Part shown: piece by piece, positions 27,643 through 39,910 of the stretch
Numbering within the stretch: the first letter of the stretch is position 1
How the letters are laid out: each line of letters opens with the position of its first letter
Position numbers and translations under genes: made by a program
Assembly (NCBI RefSeq): GCF_024713975.1
Contig: NC_091098.1
Coordinates: forward strand, 12,806,816-12,870,815
Reading direction: 5' to 3'
Length of the DNA: 64,000 nt
DNA from: Paralichthys olivaceus
Taxonomy: Eukaryota; Chordata; Actinopteri; Pleuronectiformes; Paralichthyidae
The notes under the pieces: generated by a model
Database searches by the model: none
Seen by the model: the letters and a program-made list of their open reading frames with translations, nothing else
Told to the model about the DNA's origin: nothing

Positions 27643-30600
27643 ATGGTGCAGGCTACCAAGATCCTAAATGTCACCACACCATTATGTATGACAGTGATGG
27701 TTTTCGTTTATTAATGGCATGAAGTCCTTGCCGCTGCCGACCAGAGTCGTGCCGTTACTCATATTGGAAATCTATGTTTAATGTTCTGGCTGACCACCAT
27801 TTTTCTCAAGCCTAACAGACCCGAAAATGTTTAATCAATTATACAAGAAATAACCCCCATTAATATCCCTACCAGAGTTATTGAGTCATGGCCCGTCAGC
27901 ACTGTTACATCATTTCATATCAGTGATCTGAGTGGATGTGTCTTTGACAAGGGCCCTGATGACTGGGTCAACGTGTCTCCCAAATGACAGGATGGGGAGT
28001 CTGAGGAGGGACGACCCAAGAACAGGCGACATGGTGACAAGGGGATGTCCCCAGATCCACTGAGGCATGGGCCCTACCACCTTCAGAGCTCCTGTAGGGT
28101 CCATGCTTTTGTGGATTAAGGCTCTTCTGGGGCACATGGAGAACCTACATGTTAGGAAGAAGTTATCCTGATGCTTTGGCTCATAATTTTATGTCACAAA
28201 AAATATTCACTTGCAGGCTTATCAAGAACTTAGAGAGGCGAGTCATTTTCTAAATCTGTGAAAGTCATCCTGGGTCAGCAAGTTTTTATTATTCTCCTTT
28301 GGCCGTAAATCGTCATTCAGTCGTTTTGTTGCAAAAGAGCGAATGAAGAAAAAAAAAAGCGTGGTGATGGTGAGCACATTAATGAAGGAGAGGATTTTGG
28401 GGCGAGAGCAGCACCTGTGTGTCATTTCTCATCATTGCTTCCTCGCGCCAACGTCACTGACTGCTTTACTGCCTGATGGCAGTCCACTGAATTGCCAGAG
28501 CCGGGGCCCGTTCGAATTAGCAAGGAAATGACCGTATTTGTTATCTGCAAAAAAAAAGCCATGCCAGGCCAAATTGAAAGAGTAATGGGCCTGACGTCAG
28601 GAATGAAATCTGGCACAAAAAGACTCAACATCAATTCATCAGGAGCCATTCTTGATGATTAGCATCGTGCTATGTTGGGAGCCGGGGTAAATAATGAATT
28701 ATACATTGAACATCTGGGTTTAGCATTTGAGACACTTTGTAGTAAATGCACCCTGGCCCTGCTACTATGACAGGCAGTTATTACATTGGTCCTTACATGA
28801 AACAATACAACCCTTATTAATGTGTTCCCAGAGATAATTGAAAAATATAAAAAGTTTAAAAGTAAATGTTTTAACCTTGTTTCTTTTCAAGTACATGTGT
28901 AAAGATTGCACAGCCTTAACCAGCAGCAATCATCATTACAAATTATATTGTTGCAATTCTCAGAACCACAAAAGAAAATCCAAGTTAATTAAATAAATTA
29001 TTCATCTGTCGAACTGATGAACAAAACAGTCAGCTTAACATTTACATGACAAAAAAATTACTTGCCAATTGGACAAGAACAATAAATTCAGCCTGTTTAA
29101 CTGCCAAATATGATAATAAAGAAGAAGCCGTGGTCAGTCTGTCATGTTTTGCAATTTACTCATACAAGCACAGACCGACCGTTGACTAACTAAACTACCA
29201 TTAAGATAATATTTGTTTAAAAAAGGTATATTTTTTATATTTCTAAACCCTTGTGTTTTTCAAATTGAGCACCACATCGTCATTCTGCATGATTCTTCCA
29301 CTTTGACTGGTTATGTCCAACAAAATGACGGCACCAATAACATTTATTCTCTGCATTCATTTTCACATGTTCACATTCTTTAAGTGTCATTTGGCAAGAA
29401 AACAAAAATTGTTGTTCTATGCCATGCACTGTATTCTCTGCACCCACGCATGATGAGCAAGAACAATGGAGGTGTTAATGGAAATATTTAGCCAAACCTG
29501 CCACTCTCCTCACAACAAAGAACTCTGTTAATATATATTGATGGCATTCGTTTAATTCTGTTTTGTTTACTCGTGAACATCTGGCCCCGAGGCTCAAGTC
29601 AAAGCAGCTGCTGAGGGTTTTTGAAAAAGTGAGTGAGACCCTGGAACTGTCACGACACATGAAAGCTCTTCTCTTAATTCTGTGAAATACATGTGGACGT
29701 TCCCCCCAGCAGAATTTAACATTTATACATTGAACGTAGTTGATCTAACGCACTTGCAGTCAGACACTGACAAATGAGTGAATGATTATCTGACATGTGA
29801 AAGAAGCATTTCACCTATGCTGCTTTTATACTGTCCATTCCCTGCAGCAGCTCGCGAGCCACTGACGCCTAAATTCAATAGTTCTTTTTTTTGTGTAACT
29901 GCAGTGGACGAGCAAATTACAGTGGATTAACTCCACATTGTTCCTCTGTGTTCAGCCAGAGCGACACATCCCCACTTATTCAAGTCCCTAATTATAGTTT
30001 ACAGCATGTGGGTGGATGAGACTGCAGCCAGTGGAAAGGAGAGAGAAGAGGAGAGTAAGGATGAAGACGGCAGAAGGCTGTCATAGTAAGAGAAAATACT
30101 CTCACAAGGTAAACTGGCACTACCGCTGTGTCTAGGCAGGATCATTTATTTCTAGTACAAGATGTTCAGGGAGTGACTGAATCAGGGAGGTTTTATCTGC
30201 AGCTTGTGGTCGCCACATGAAAAATCTGTATGTGTATTCTTAATGGCCCAAAAAAGAGCAGTGTCGAATTTGGTCCATTTTGGACATGTGATACGTTCAA
30301 TATTAATAAAATCAGAATAAACAGGACACTAGTGGTCTGTAACAGTCAGTCCCCCCATTATGTGTCCCTGCAGTGTGCCCTCAGTCTGTGGACCGCGTTG
30401 AACATGTCTTGTTCTACGTCCATGGATAAACTACAGCAGCAGTGGAAAACTGGGCCAAAGTTGCTGCCAGATCATTTTGATGATTTGATCATTTTTAACC
30501 ATATTATGCTGAGATAGACATTCCCAGGTGCTGATCTCTGTCATATTATCAACATTCATAGAATCACTTCCTCTTTACCAATTTTTCCTCAAAGAAAAAG

Positions 30601-33600
30601 CATGTGTCTTTTGTGACTAATATTTACTTAATATTAAGCTGAATTGCAGGGCTTTTATTTTGAGCAGTTGTGAATTTGAAGACAGACCTCTGAAATAGCA
30701 GATGTACGGTATAAGAAGTATAACAGCAGTTGATAAATCATTGAAATTATATAAACCACACATGTAAACAATAATAAAGCAAATTAAGTTGCATTTTATA
30801 AAAAATATCAGCCATAAAATCTCCATTTCAAATAAACCAGGTAGGATGAACAAGTTTTCTTACTTCACTCTGCACCATAGACTGTTTATAAAAACCTCTG
30901 CGAACAACATCCAGCAGACAAAGAATAAAATGTGAGAGAACATTGTAGAACTGTTTAAGGAGAACTCACTAATGACAAGGAATAATTCTGAAGTAGCTCC
31001 TGAGCATTAACACGGGCCAAGAGAACAACCCATTTCAAACCGACGGGTTTAGAACCTTTCACCTTTCATCTGATGTACCATTGATTTGAAACTCTCTCTC
31101 CTTGAATCTTCATCATGCTTTTTACATGACCCTCCAGATATCTCAGCGGCCTATTCTGTATTTAATGACCGCCTGACTTCATATGAGGAAGCACTTCATT
31201 ACAGCATGGTTCAGCAAGCAGGTGAAACAATGGTGTGAGGGCAGCATCTGACTTGCAGACATGAAGACATTCAAGATTTGATCATGCTGAAATCAAAACA
31301 TCCTGTGCCTGTATATTTTGAGTGCAGGCACAAAGTGTTTTTGTGTGTGTGAGCACTCTTTGCAGTAAATTCACAAACACACAAAATGCACTTCGCTTGT
31401 GACGCAAGTGTACAACAATACAAATATATTGAAATGTATCCTGAAGTAATGAATGTAACACAGGATGCATCTACATAAAGCTTTTCATATTTAGCTCCCG
31501 GGTTACTGCAATTATTTTATCTGATTGAGTTAAAACTGGGAAACAAATTGTAGTTTGGGCTCTTTTGATGCATTTTACCTTTGCAAAACATCCTCGGTGG
31601 GCCTCAAAATCCTTCCCTCCATCTCACATTAATCTGATGATGCACATACAAACTGTGACGTCTCCTTTATTACTGGAAACCAGAGTGTTTATCTCTGACT
31701 TAATGATGTCACCAGGTAGGAGGGAATCAATGACTGAGCCTGTGGACTCGTAATGTTGTTTGAGGCATTGTGTTCATTCAAGTCGAGTTTTATCTAAATA
31801 AAGTGAGCCTTTTGTATTGCTGCAAATACAAAATGTACTCATATATCGACAAATCACCACAGCTGCTATAATGATGTCGGCAGTAGCAGTTATTCTCCGT
31901 CTATAAAGCTGCTCTGGGTTTCTTCACCTCACACACATATTATCAATGTTTTCTCATGTTTGATTTATTGTATTTTATTCTTGATATCATGTTATTGTTT
32001 GTTTCCTTGGCACCTCAAACTTTTCACATTTGCAGAGCATTCAGGAATCAAATCTAATCTTTAATGTGATAATTGTGTATTATGTAACCCTGCCTCCAGT
32101 CCACAGACGGACACGGTAAGGTGAAAGGGTGTTTTTTTACACCTGAGGGTATGACTTACGGGTGTGAAAGATATGACCTTGGGTTGCGAAAAGGTTATAA
32201 AGCCGCGCAGCTGCAAAGAGCATACATCGGAAAAGATAAAAAAGGTGCCGTGCCAATAGCTCCAGGCGTTTCAGGGGGATGCTGTTGGTTTTCTGATTTC
32301 AGAACACGCTAGAGAGCCGACATTTAGAGAAAAATTATATTTGGTGTACTGTCAATAAAACAATTAAGCAGTAGATTCAGAGGAATTGACAATCTTGGAA
32401 CTTCTGATTAGTGTAGATGATATGGAACTACAGTAACAGTCACTGCATTGACATTTAGAGCAGAAGCAGACCTTAAAACAAACCTTGTGATCACAAAATA
32501 AAGCATATGGCTCATTCACCATCAGTCATTCCTTTAAAATTATAACGTTTTACTTCACAAAAAAATGCTATACTTTAGAAATACAAGTATATAGTTCATA
32601 ATAAATAAAATCTACTGTATCAAATCAGTCGCAGATTGGAATTAAATTATTAACTGACTCTAAACAAAGATATTGGTGTTTGTTTGTGTCATTAATACTA
32701 TTGTTCTTGCTGTGGAGCTGTTATATAAGTTAAAATAAAATTATACAAAAGTACATTAAACAATATCAATTTATTTGGTGTTTGATAGTTAAAGGTGCAA
32801 GAATTTTAGTTCATGTGTAAAACACCTTTATTATCATAAGCAATAAGACATTTTTTGTTTTGTTTTTTGTGCTTAAAATGTTTGTGTGTGCATGTCTTCT
32901 ATAGTTCAGGTGAAAGTACATTAACATCATTGTGGCTTTGAAGTAACTGTGGAGCTCGAATTGCTATTGGTTACTTAAAGACCTGGGTTACCTTGTTTGT
33001 TTTTTTTACCTCCTTTTTCATTTTGATAGTTTTGTACTTTGCCAGTGGTTCTTTGGATTGTTACATGTGTATTGGGGCGAGGGGAGTTGCCAGAACATCT
33101 GACTGGGGCTTCATAAAATGAAATTCAAGGATATAATAGCGATCAATACAAAGATGAAGACCCAGAGGCTTGATGTTTGTTTTTTTCTTGATTAAGTTAG
33201 GTTTCTTGTTTAGTGTCAGAAGGAGTCGTTTCTGTGGGTGCATCACACTGGAGCAGCACGATATCTGAGAGGAGGACATCTGCTGTCAGACTCCAGGCTC
33301 TCAGGTGGAAAGGTTGTGGCACCATTTAAAAAGAGTACCATCAGAGAGGTCATTAGCAAAGGGAAATCACTGTTGCTGTTTATGTTAATAATTATTGTAA
33401 TTCACTTCAGTACTAGCCATTAGCGCTTTTGCATGAGGGAAAATGGGGGATTGCTATTATATGCTTATTTATCAGACAACAGTTGCTGGTTGAAAGGCCC
33501 CCGTCACTTCTGAATAGCATGAATATTCCATCAACACAGTCTCAATTTGTTATATAAGCCTTTAAAATAATGTCTGACCTAAAAGCATTTGGAACAGTGT

Positions 33601-33954
33601 AGAAGCAAATATGACAATAAATTAATAGAAAATGTAAAATATAAGGCAATTTGGTTTCATTCACTGGGAAATTGTTGCTGATGTGCCCTAGACTGTTTTC
33701 ATCCCCAATGCTGTAATTAGGTGCAAATAAAAGGACCGGGCTGGTAAATGTTGTGGTTATAGTATATTTATGTTGTGAGGCTTTTATTTAACAGCCTCGC
33801 TGCTCAGCAATCATGAGAGCAGGGTCTGAAGTAATTAATGCCCGGTCTGATCAGCATCACTGTCTGAACAGGTTTCATGGAGCAGTGAAGTGTGATACAA
33901 ACACTGGTGATCTTTGAGTTTTGTGTTTTTTTTCATTGTAAGATTATGATAATT

Positions 33955-34230
33955 CAAGTATGTATGTGGCACTTTCAAGGCTTCACTGAAATTGCTTTAC
34001 AGTTTAAGTAACACTCACCCAATCACACACATTCATACAACACACCTTAATCCATTACTTTATTTTATCACACTTCATCATTGCCAGCACATCAGGGGCA
34101 CTTAAGAGTTCAGTTTCTTGCCCAAGGATATATCGTCATACAGTGTGGAGGGGCCGAGATCAAACCACCGGCCTTCTGGTAAGAGGATAACACGCTCTAC
34201 CTCCTGAGCCACACACCAATGACAAAAACA
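33955..34230 (-). repeat. Teleost interspersed repeat, minus orientation
   Basis: Contains actgaaattgctttacagtt, acactcacccaatcacacac, cagtttcttgcccaaggata, gggccgagatcaaaccaccg and cacgctctacctcctgagcc, a block series shared by dispersed fish repeats. It ends about 340 bp before the masp2 start codon, in the masp2 upstream region. Confidence 0.6.
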
Positions 34231-34570
34231 TAGAAAATTGTTAAAAATGTTACTTTTTCTTAGTTTGATGATTTTGATAACCCACGTCATGCGCATCAGT
34301 CTTCTGATGAGTGCAGGAAGTTTTGAGGAGGAGGTATTATGAGGTGACAAAAGAGTTTAAGAGGAAGAATGAATATGAATTATTCTGACATTTCATCCGT
34401 CTGATAGATTTCTGTGTGACTGAGGGAGGTGGAGAATGATGACAAACTGATCATGTGCCTGTCTCACTTTGTTTACCTAAATGTCAGCCAGCCAGGACAG
34501 CTGGGTTCATTTACCCTCGGACCTGAGCCAGTGAACTTGTTCTAAAATATCTGGGGACTGTAAAGCCAAC

Positions 34571-37500
34571 ATGACCAGGTGAGTGTCACTGAGCATTTCT
34601 TTGTGTGAAATAATATTTGGATCCACTGCCAACACACCTAATTTTGCCCAGTGGGCGTTGTGTATTTGTCTTGTTCTCCCTCCTCCATGTGTCGCTGAGT
34701 GTGGAAATGACGGGGCTGTATGGCAGCTTCACCTCCCCCAACTTCCCCCAGCCATACCCTGACAACCAATACGTACTGTGGAACATCAGCGTCCCATATG
34801 GTCACAGGGTCAGAGTCTACTTCACCCACTTCAGCATGGAACCCTCCCACCAGTGTGAATACGACTACATCCAGGTACATGCTGGAGAAACCCACTCTTA
34901 TCTGCACAGGAGTCTGTATTTAAAGTCTGTATTTAAAGGCCTCTGACCCTGTCACACCAGGTTTTGGCGGAGGTAAATGAAACCTTGCGATTCTGTGGTG
35001 AGGAGGAGAAGAACTACGAAAGCGCTCCGAGGAACACCGTCATCCTGTCAGCCGGAAACCTCATGTCAGTGGTCTTTAGGAGCGACTACTCTAACGAGGG
35101 CCGATTCACCGGCTTCCAAGCGTTTTACACAGCAGAAGGTGATGCAGAATAGTGACATCAGATGCCAGAAGGCAGATATGATTTTGTTGGCTGTAATTAT
35201 ACCGAGAGTAAAAGAGTTTACAGATAAATAATACCAGGATTAGATAGTATACTGACTATGTATTTTTTACTGATAAAGTTTTAAAATACTAATTCATTTT
35301 AGTCAGAGAGACTATAGCAGCATATACAATAAAATAATGACACAACAATAGCACACAACTTTTGATTTACATTTTACTATCCGATTGTAATAGTGCAAAT
35401 ACTTTAAACATAGTTTGGCAACTACTTCTCCCTTTTCGTATTTTTCATTGGGATTGCATCCTTATATAAAAAAAAAACGTGTTACTCACCTCAGCTTTCA
35501 TTACAAAGTCTATTTTTTATCTTCCATTGCTTGTAGTATTCTGTAAGTGAAAAGTGAAAGTAATACTTTTCCAATTCAAACTCCTGTTTTAATTGAATGT
35601 AACGGTCACACCTCTGGAGCAGCTGCAGCACCTTTATTAAAGTGTTCTGTCAACATCTGGTCGTTGGTTAGTGTCAGACAATTTATGACACATTTTCATG
35701 AGAGATGCTGTTGAGTGGTGACCTACACTCCCCGGAAGGTTGCAAACCTCAAATGATGAGTTTTGGTACATTCAGGATAGAAGACAGATAATGAACCTTT
35801 TCCATGTGTAAAGTATGTTTATGAATGAAAATAAGTACATATTTATTGTGTATCTCTTTAACCTCTCTACTTCACAGATATCGATGAATGTCTGTCCAAG
35901 ATTGATGGAGAGAAAGCGTGTGACCATTTGTGCCACAATTACATTGGTGGTTTTTACTGCACGTGCAGAGAAGGATACCTTCTACACGACAACAACAGAA
36001 CCTGCACAGGTAAGAGCCATGCAGACCTGAGCAAAGTCAAAGGCTGTGTCGTGAGCTAAAGTGTTAATAGCTTGACACACACTGTTTCACTGTATATTGA
36101 TCTCTGTAAATGTGGCTCCTCACGACCCCACAGCAGATGTCGATGTCCATTAGTGTGCATTGACCTGTTTGAGGCATTCGGCTATAACAATTTTCATTTC
36201 AAAAATATTTGTTGACGTCATAACTATATTAATGACACTGCTAGCACATTTGTTAATGTGCTTTTAAGTAGCTGCTAGTTTCACACTTTGCAGGAAGCAT
36301 GGATGAAAATGGCATCACATTGCTGCATGGTGAACTGTGTCATTTGTCTTAAGAAATTCTCTTAAAGTATTTTCTGACATTTCGCACAGGGCACTCAGTT
36401 CAGAGAGTCCTGCAGTGGATTTTATTCGGTGCTAGCTGTCCTGTGCTGACTAATTTCGGAATGAAAAGGCAAACTGATGCATGAAGTAGTTGATCTCTGC
36501 TGGCTCGTGCAAAGCAAGGTTAATTACTGTCGATTCCTGAGGGAAAAGCAACTTCAAAATGGTGTTAAAAATTGATACCTGTGTGCGCCACTAATAGTGT
36601 ACTGACACCAGGTAATTTATCACAATTACCAACTGATGTGCTTTAAATTATTATTCTTTGCCGGAGGAACAAGGGTGACAAAACAAATCATGCAATGAAT
36701 GGGCAAAAAAATGATTACCTGCCTACAGTTTGTACTAATTATATGAATTACAGCAACTCAGCCTCTTTGCAATGCTCATTTGTTTTTGTCTGTAACAGCG
36801 TAACAGCATCTGCACACACTTGCCAGGGCAATAATGCAAACCTAAATGAATTAATGGTGCCAGGAAATATCTCAATTCTCATGAAAAAATTATTTTCATC
36901 AAATCAAGAAAAGCTTTTCACAGTCATGAGGCACTTGCAGGTAGAACCCATTCATCAGTTTAACAAAGTAACACGCAGGAGAAATGTGAACACTGAAAAC
37001 TGAGCAAAATGTGTTAAAGATGCCGTGAAGTTACAACGTTTAAAAAGGATTTTAATGAGATTCCTCTTCAAAGTGCCATGCCACAGCCAAGTGCTGACCT
37101 CACCTTCGGGGGTCCTGACCAGTCCCGGCTACCCGAAACCTTACCCTCCCATGATTCAATGTGACCACACCATCCGTCTGCCAGAGGGCCACAGGATAAT
37201 CCTGGATTTCTTGGAACCCTTTGACGTAGAGGGACACCCAGATGTCCCCTGTCCATATGATATGTTGAAGGTTAGTCATGTGACTTTAGGACCTAACAAA
37301 CACACCCACCCACCCACACATACACACACAAGGTGATGATTAGCAATGTATTCTTACTCATGCTTGCGGAGGCAGTCTGTCATTGACTTGTCCTCCTCGG
37401 GTGATATACTGTGTGGCCATTCGTTTGGCTGCATATTTAAGTTTGGCTGGACATCAGTCAGGCAAACATTTAATGACAACATGCCCGTTTCTGATTTGTC

Positions 37501-37680
37501 ATTCCTCTTTTTGAGATTTCGACAGCTGGACAGGAGTACGGACCCTTCTGCGGATCCATCGCACCAGCCCGCATTGACACAGGAAGCTACCAAGTGCATG
37601 TTAGTTTCAGATCCGATACTGGTGGCAAAAACAAGGGGTGGAAGATCAAGTACACAAGTAGGCTGAATGCCTCACATTAA
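34571..37680 (+). CDS. masp2: MASP2-like protein, CUB1-EGF-CUB2 only (no CCP or protease exons found)
   Basis: MASP2 binds mannose-binding lectin and ficolins and starts the lectin complement pathway. Exons: 34571-34578, 34652-34874, 34961-35138, 35878-36009, 37074-37270, 37516-37657, all joining in phase. The product has a signal peptide ([19 protein letters not shown]), CUB1 with the disulphide pair in CEYDY and RFCGE and calcium-site residues in SDYSNE, a calcium-binding EGF with six cysteines (DIDEC...[12 protein letters not shown]), and CUB2 (CPYDMLK, GPFCGS) ending GWKIKYT. AEDIDEC and WKIKYT favour MASP2 over MASP1. Human MASP2 (about 686 residues) continues with two CCPs and a serine protease; none is visible between 37660 and dffa. 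Reading through the exon 6 donor (a|gtaggc) adds SRLNASH then stop at 37680, giving about 300 residues, much like a protease-less regulator such as MAp19/MAp44. Either this is the real end, or the 3' half is lost or displaced. Confidence 0.85.
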
Positions 37681-37827
37681 CTGAAGGATTGTTGCCACGA
37701 ACATTGTGCATCTCATTATATACAACCTGAAAATTTTATGGTGACTTTTACGATGGAGCAACTTCACACAACCATAATTTTTGTGATGAAGTTTGGATAT
37801 TGTGTTAAGGCTCACAGACATATTATC

Positions 37828-38009
37828 TTAAAGGAGATATATTTGCTCATATTTCAGTTGATAATTTTAATTTTTTCTTATTTAAAAAGGTTTACATACT
37901 TTTTTGTACCAGCACAATCCTTTGCAAATTGGCTACATACACAAGATAAAATATATAACACACTAGAGGAGAGAGAAAAACTGAATATAGAATAATATAT
38001 CTCCTTTAA
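37828..38009. mobile_element. TTAA-flanked MITE, family C
   Basis: A 182-bp element bounded by TTAA. The left end is TTAA then aggagatatatttgctca; the right end, reverse-complemented, is TTAA then aggagatatattattcta, with CATATTTCAG facing CTATATTCAG just inside. It starts 148 bp after the possible masp2 read-through stop codon. Confidence 0.75.
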
Positions 38010-39339
38010 AGCTATATGACATTGTGAACTTGGCACTCAAAACACCTGCCAAATTTCAAGATCTTTCATTGTATGTATCTTGATTATATCCAATTTTATT
38101 GTTCTCTGTCTTTGATGACATCAACAATCATTTTTAACCCCTTTTTATAAGGTTTTTTTTTTTTGCTTATTTTTTTTTTACTGCAAATTAACAAGTAAGG
38201 CTAAGAAGAAACTTGTTTTAGCTGACTTTTATTGAGAGACATATCTTGGCATTATTGTATAAAACCTGTGGCTCTATGTGACCAAACAACAATTAGGATT
38301 AAAAAAACTATTCCACAAAATACCGTAGCTGAGTGTAAACAATTCTAATGCTGTATTCTCCCTTGAGACAGGGCATTTTTTAACACCCTGTCTAAAACAA
38401 TAAATTAAATCCTTTTAAAATATTCTGGAACTCTGCGAGTCTCGTCTGAGAAGCGGTGAATGCTGGTCATTTAACCTTCCACACATTATGCAGCTTGTTC
38501 TCAGCAACCCCAGCTCTGCTTCTCTATCAAAACATTCATTACAGGGTTCTTTACTCCCATGAGATTGCCTCTCATTGCACACTTTCGCATTGACTGACTA
38601 ACATTTCCTCCATCCGTGGCTCACAAATGGTGCAAAGGAGCATGCTTGATGTGAGGAAGAATCACACTTGTGTTGATTTATATTCACTGTTCCCGTTCTT
38701 CTAGTATCAGATTTTTCCCTTCAACATTCCTGTGATTTCTAGTCTTTTTAAAAGAAAACCTCTATATTAACATTGAATGAGCTCTTATGCTGCTACACAC
38801 GGAGTGAGGCAGGGTACTGACCCATAATATACATCACCTTGGCATTTGCAACCCAACAGAATCGCAAGGTCCTCGGTGGACGTGTTCTCCGAGAGTCTTC
38901 TGACAACATTGGCATAAAGTTCATTTCCAGCACGAAATGCCCAGACAGTCCTCGGGGCAACTGGGTGCTTACAGAGCAAACCCGCAGCTGATACCTGGTC
39001 TCTGTTAACTGACAATCATCTCCACCAAGACAGTGTGACACATGACAGCACAATCGACTGACCTGGTACCACACACACTCACAGTTCAGCCTAGTTGGAG
39101 TCAATTCCACAGGAATTACGCACACCATGAAACCCATTAGCCATCTGTTGGAAAATATGTAGCAGCAGCATGCAGCCAACAGGGTTGTGGCTGGTAAAAA
39201 CATCATATTTGTAGACAACCCAACTCTCATGCATGAACTAACTGTATGTGAAGAAAGACGTATAAAGGAGGTTTACTATGTCAGGTACGTATGTTTTTTT
39301 ATCGCCTCTAACATTGAGGTTGTGTTTTAGCTCCTCTCT

Positions 39340-39600
39340 GCTGGTTTGTTGCTTGGTATTTGTTTGTCAGCAAGATTACACAAAAACTACTTCACCCATT
39401 TCCACAAAATTTAGTAGAAGGATGGGACATGAGTAATAAAAGAACCCAAATTTTGATGTGGATCCGAACCAAGGTAGAGATCCAGGAATTCTTTCAAGAC
39501 ACTTTTCCAGTTTTTTCTGGGAAGAATTCATGAATCTTGATGAAATCTGGCACGTGTGTGCAATTTGGTGCAGAAAGAAATAAAAGATGTAGTGGATTTA
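39340..39600 (+). repeat. Interspersed repeat, 'accaaggagg' family, copy 2
   Basis: Shares the block series with the copy at 10146: cagcaagattacacaaaaac, ttccacaaaatttagtagaa, ggatgggacatgagtaat, gatccaggaattctttcaag and gaatcttgatgaaatctggc. It is longer and better preserved than copy 1. Confidence 0.6.
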
Positions 39601-39861
39601 AATGTGAGGGGGATAGGCTTTTTTCCAACTGCTGTTCGTAGTAAAGCTAGAAACCTGTAACATATCACCAAGGTAGCTGAGATAATGCGGATTCAGACAA
39701 GGATCAGCAGTTAATGTATCTTCACTAGTTTTAGAATATGTCCAGACAAACATTGCAGATTACCATTATCTCTACATATAATATTTAAATTTTTATTCAC
39801 ATCATTAGTTTTACTGTATTTTCCCCTTGTGCTGCTACTTTCTTGTGCTACTGTGTCAATT

Positions 39862-39910
39862 GTGAATTTCCTCTACAGAGGATAAATAAAGGTACATCTT
39901 ATCTTATCCC
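39862..39910 (+). mobile_element. LINE 3' tail, plus strand
   Basis: gaatttcctctacagaggat followed by aaataaaggtacatcttatc and a degenerate ATCTT repeat. It has the same architecture as the minus-strand tail at 11855-11899. Sequence just upstream (from about 39780, pyrimidine-rich) probably belongs to the same 5'-truncated element. Confidence 0.6.

Larger units (their letters stand above)
20201..34570. other. Gene-poor spacer between cort and masp2 (about 14 kb)
   Basis: I recognise no gene here. Contents: Expander/RTE-like LINE remnant at 22803-23062, possible LTR-type sequence at about 23430-23810, a (TG)n microsatellite at 25299-25315, a (CA)n microsatellite at about 27619-27642, and a teleost repeat at 33955-34230. 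Open frames are short and lack splice partners. The stretches 25680-25890 and 28200-28680 are free of recognisable repeats and have balanced composition, so they are possible conserved non-coding elements, but nothing in the sequence proves it. The GC-richer piece 32100-32320 has a 63-codon open frame (from 32121) that I do not recognise. Confidence 0.5.

Noticed and set aside
27910..28137. 75-codon minus-strand frame (MCPRRALIHKS...)
   Set aside because: The GC-rich block has a repeat-like feel, but I could not match it to a family or find splice partners, so no gene or named element is called.
30229..30517. 95-codon frame, possible transposon fragment
   Set aside because: The cattttggacatgtgatacg-type wording hints at an old DNA transposon, but no inverted termini or target duplication could be seen.
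32121..32312. 63-codon frame MKGCFFTPEG...
   Set aside because: Short, with no splice partner and no recognised motif; left as part of the spacer.
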